Assembly: GCA_022794295.1 (NCBI GenBank)
Contig: JAAWEO010000075.1
Span: 1-8,878, forward strand
Direction of reading: 5' to 3'
Length of the DNA stretch: 8,878 bases
Source of the DNA: Angelakisella sp.
Lineage (GTDB): Bacteria; Bacillota; Clostridia; Oscillospirales; Ruminococcaceae
Both the position numbers and the translations under genes were made by a program. This document shows, piece by piece, positions 6,836-8,878 of the stretch. The notes under the pieces are model-generated. The model ran no database searches. It was given only the letters and a program-made list of their open reading frames with translations, and had not been told where the DNA came from. Each line of letters begins with the position of its first letter. Position 1 is the stretch's first letter.

Positions 6836-6869
6836 TTTACAATTTGTCTGTTTTTTATTAAACTATGAT
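6836..6869 (+). promoter_or_regulatory. Possible proximal promoter of the hydrolase-like operon
   Basis: TATGAT (6864-6869) matches the -10 consensus at five of six positions but has no good -35 at 16-18 bases. Alternatively TTTACA (6836-6841) and TAAACT (6859-6864) are 17 bases apart. The predicted start of transcription would fall very close to the ribosome-binding site at 6885-6890. Confidence 0.3.
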
Positions 6870-6896
6870 TGAAGTTGACCACATAGGAGGCGCAAA

Positions 6897-7784
6897 ATGT
6901 TTACGATAAGCGAAATCGAACGGGAAAACCAGCAAAGCGTGTTTCCCAGGCTTTTCTTCTTCCTGGCAAAGAATATCCGGGATGCTTGCGGCCGCGGCGG
7001 CGAGGGCGCAGTCCGGGAAGCGGTCCGGGAGTTTGCGGCGAAGCGTGGAGCACAGCTGAAGGAAGCACATCGTGCCGCAGGCTGCAAACAAAATGTAAAA
7101 AGTTACCAGTGTGCTTCGGATGAACTCCCCGACGGCCGGCGGCAGCAGACCTTCCAGATCCTGAACGAAGAGGTCTGTGTCAAAAATATTTACACCTGCC
7201 CCTGGGCAAACATTTGGCGGCAGTACCCCTGCGGGGAGATTCCCAGGTGGTTCTGTGAGGAATACGAAAAGGGGAAATTCCAGGCTTACACCCTGGGAAA
7301 AGGACAGCTGCACCTTTCCCAGCTCCTCCCGGACCCCCGGAACAACCATTGCCGTTTGGCCATGTACTACCGCCGGGCCAATCTCTCCGAGGAGGAGGCC
7401 CGGGAGTGCTTTACCGAAGACCGAACCTCCCCCGCCGGCCAGGGGGACCATACGGATACCTTTTCCCGTCCGGCCGGGGCGTTCTGTCTTGATTTTTACC
7501 GGGAGCTTTACGCTGTGGTTTCCCGAAGGTTCGGGGGAGAGGGCCGCTGTGCCCTTGCGGCCGGTCTGCGGGAATTTTCCCGGGACGCCGTTCGGGTGCT
7601 GCGGAGTCAGGCAAGGAGGACCCTCCACCCCTGTGACCAGGCCTTTGCGAAAAAAAATTTCCCCTTTCCCCTGGAGGCCGGAGCCTTTACCTTTGCCCCA
7701 GAGGAAAAGGACGCATTCCAAATGCTGGAGGGGATGGCCCTTTCCCCCATTCGCAGCAGCTTGGAACAGCGGGATTCGGAATAG
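6897..7784 (+). CDS. L-2-amino-thiazoline-4-carboxylic acid hydrolase-like protein, divergent copy 1
   Basis: The 295-residue product resembles the ATC hydrolase family (PF14196), named for an enzyme that opens 2-aminothiazoline-4-carboxylate on the way to cysteine. Most clostridial members have no tested substrate. A helical N-terminal part contains GGEGAVREAVREF (34-46). The core has C101-PWANIW, then WFC-EEY with C120, then NHC with C152. The C-terminal half is again helical, with GGEGRCALAAGLREF near 213. The cysteine register C-x18-C-x31-C is the same as in the next gene. The usual G-D before the third cysteine is replaced by PDPRNN, so this copy may have changed activity. No signal peptide or membrane segment is seen. 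The start is supported by AGGAGG (6885-6890) six bases before the ATG. Its TAG stop overlaps the ribosome-binding site of the next gene, so the two are an operon. Confidence 0.72.
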   Translation: MFTISEIERENQQSVFPRLFFFLAKNIRDACGRGGEGAVREAVREFAAKRGAQLKEAHRAAGCKQNVKSYQCASDELPDGRRQQTFQILNEEVCVKNIYTCPWANIWRQYPCGEIPRWFCEEYEKGKFQAYTLGKGQLHLSQLLPDPRNNHCRLAMYYRRANLSEEEARECFTEDRTSPAGQGDHTDTFSRPAGAFCLDFYRELYAVVSRRFGGEGRCALAAGLREFSRDAVRVLRSQARRTLHPCDQAFAKKNFPFPLEAGAFTFAPEEKDAFQMLEGMALSPIRSSLEQRDSE

Positions 7785-7796
7785 GAGGCTGCCGTG

Positions 7797-8690
7797 ATGT
7801 ACACAACAAATGAGATAAAGATCATGAACTTCGGTGATACCTTCAGTATGATGTACGGCTGTATCTGCAAGCGGCTGATGGAGGAGTTTGCCTTGGAAGG
7901 GGAACGGGCCGTGCGGTGCGGCACCCGTTATTACGGAAGGTACCGCGGCTTGGCGGAACAGAGGGTCCACCTGGAGCACGGGCTGAAGATCAACCTGGAA
8001 AATCTTTTTACCCGCTTTTACGACCTGCCCACCGATCCCCGTTTCCGCCGGGAGCTCCAGTGGATCAATCCCCAGGAGCGGGTCTCCCACAGCCTGGTCT
8101 GCCCTATGGCAGATATTTGGAAGGAGTACGGCCTCCAGGAGATCGGCCGCATCTACTGTGAGGAGTTCCATCCCGCCTGCTATGGCAGCTACGCCTTTGA
8201 CCAGACCTATGTTTACCTGGGCCGGACACTCACCCAGGAAGGGGATGGCTACTGCGAGTTCAACCTGCTGCTCCGCCCGGAAAACATGCCGGAGGAGCTG
8301 CGGAAAAAATGCTTTGCCGAATACGATCCGGGGTATGTGGAGCCGGAGCTCCACGAGGAACCTGTCGATCCCCGGTACGGCTTTGGAAACATCACCCTGT
8401 ATGTTTACTACGGTCTTTTAAAGGCAGCGGACGAGCTTCTGGGCCCCAAGGGAGCCGCCTGTGTCAACGCCGCCCTGGAGGACGCCGCCGCCACAACGGC
8501 GGAGATTATCCGCAGGCACGCCGGGGAAAACGGGGTGAAGGTGGACCTGGCCTATGGGGAGGAAAACAGCCTCTTTGGCTTCAGCGCCTGGGACCATCCC
8601 CGGTGGGAGGAACTGGACGGTTATGATGCCCGGGCCCAGTTTGAGACAAGGTACTGCAAGACCCTTCGCTGGCTCTTTGAGGAAAAGTAA
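7797..8690 (+). CDS. L-2-amino-thiazoline-4-carboxylic acid hydrolase-like protein, copy 2
   Basis: This 297-residue product fits the ATC hydrolase family better than its neighbour. It has a helical N-terminal part with the GERAVRCGTRYYGRYRG pattern (36-52). The core runs from C102-PMADIWKEYGLQEIG through IYC-EEFHPACYG (C121) to LTQEGDGYCEFNLLLRP (C153). A second helical part near 200-245 has LGPKGAACVNAALEDAA. Family members are presumed cytoplasmic hydrolases of cyclic or amide-type substrates; the substrate here is unknown. A GTG at 7794 would add one residue. The ATG at 7797 is preferred because it lies eight bases after AGGAGG (7783-7788). That site overlaps the stop codon of copy 1, so the two genes are probably translationally coupled and made in similar amounts, consistent with a hetero-oligomer. 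Confidence 0.8.
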   Translation: MYTTNEIKIMNFGDTFSMMYGCICKRLMEEFALEGERAVRCGTRYYGRYRGLAEQRVHLEHGLKINLENLFTRFYDLPTDPRFRRELQWINPQERVSHSLVCPMADIWKEYGLQEIGRIYCEEFHPACYGSYAFDQTYVYLGRTLTQEGDGYCEFNLLLRPENMPEELRKKCFAEYDPGYVEPELHEEPVDPRYGFGNITLYVYYGLLKAADELLGPKGAACVNAALEDAAATTAEIIRRHAGENGVKVDLAYGEENSLFGFSAWDHPRWEELDGYDARAQFETRYCKTLRWLFEEK

Positions 8691-8735
8691 CCCTTTTTTT
8701 GGTAAATCGCAATTGCTTTTTATAATTGCACCGTT

Positions 8736-8878
8736 AGGTCGTGTCCCTAAAGCCGGGGACAAGACTTTTGGGGCACGTCCTAGAGTCTGTTTTAAAACCA
8801 TCAAAGTAACCAAACAAGGATACAAGCGATATAGACAACAGCATAAAAATAGAGAGCTTTCTTGTCATATCTAGTGGC
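8736..8878. mobile_element. Possible edge of an insertion sequence or related repeat, cut by the window end
   Basis: After the operon the DNA becomes AT-rich. GGTCGTGTCCC at 8737-8747 and GGGGCACGTCC at 8770-8780 form an inverted repeat with 9 of 11 bases matching, nested around the TGTCCC hairpin. They are followed by CTAG and then AGTCTGTTTTAAAACC. This layout recalls the terminus of an IS5-type element, where CTAG would fit the target site, but no transposase is visible before the window ends. Confidence 0.25.
8742..8768 (+). terminator. Possible weak terminator after the hydrolase-like operon
   Basis: TGTCCC (8742-8747) pairs with GGGACA (8756-8761) around an eight-base loop, followed by AGACTTTT. 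A seven-T run (8694-8700) directly after the last stop codon has no clear stem before it. Neither signal is strong, and the hairpin may belong to the repeat structure at the window edge. Confidence 0.3.

Noticed and set aside
6858..8354. Long minus-strand frame opposite the hydrolase-like genes
   Set aside because: It is antisense to two genes with good ribosome-binding sites and conserved cysteine motifs; the translation shows no family features.
8418..8874. Small frames on both strands across the end of the second hydrolase-like gene and the right edge
   Set aside because: They overlap the confident gene, lack ribosome-binding sites and show no recognisable protein; the 3' part is repeat-like DNA.
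1..8878. CRISPR array, tRNA or rRNA gene
   Set aside because: No regularly spaced direct repeats and no tRNA T-arm or rRNA-like segment were seen on reading either strand.

Overview
The window looks like chromosomal DNA from a fairly GC-rich member of the Clostridia, most likely an Oscillospiraceae-type gut anaerobe. This is inferred from strong AGGAGG ribosome-binding sites before nearly every gene, GC-rich coding regions beside AT-rich regulatory DNA, and the gene families present. No rRNA or tRNA gene fixes the taxonomy.

Left part (1-3530, + strand). A leader rich in small hairpins precedes a long flotillin (SPFH) gene at 213-1760. It is followed at once by a YihY/BrkB-family membrane protein (1788-2636) and an intrinsic terminator (2661-2698), so these two form a membrane-associated operon. 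A RimJ/RimL-type GNAT acetyltransferase (2877-3455) follows with its own near-consensus promoter. It ends at a bidirectional terminator (3476-3527) shared with the gene that converges on it.

Middle (3533-4993, - strand). mnmE encodes the tRNA-uridine-modification GTPase and is a stand-alone unit. It has its own TATAAT promoter and a Shine-Dalgarno sequence inside a palindrome. The usual partner mnmG is not next to it. To its right lies about 600 bp without a convincing gene. Part of that stretch is AT-rich and holds a small unrecognised reading frame (5372-5572).

Right part (5604-8878). A LysR-type regulator (5604-6542, - strand) is divergent from two tandem paralogous genes (6897-7784 and 7797-8690). 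Their products resemble the L-2-amino-thiazoline-4-carboxylic acid hydrolase family (ATC hydrolase, PF14196). The AT-rich 354-bp divergent region carries two tandem copies of the dyad ATCTT-N5-AAGAT. Each fits the T-N11-A box of LysR regulators, and they lie 22 bp apart, about two helical turns. This is the most unusual part of the window: a compact regulon with two divergent copies of a hydrolase-like protein that share an exact three-cysteine register. The real substrate is unknown. The last ~150 bp are AT-rich, contain nested inverted repeats and may be the edge of a mobile element.
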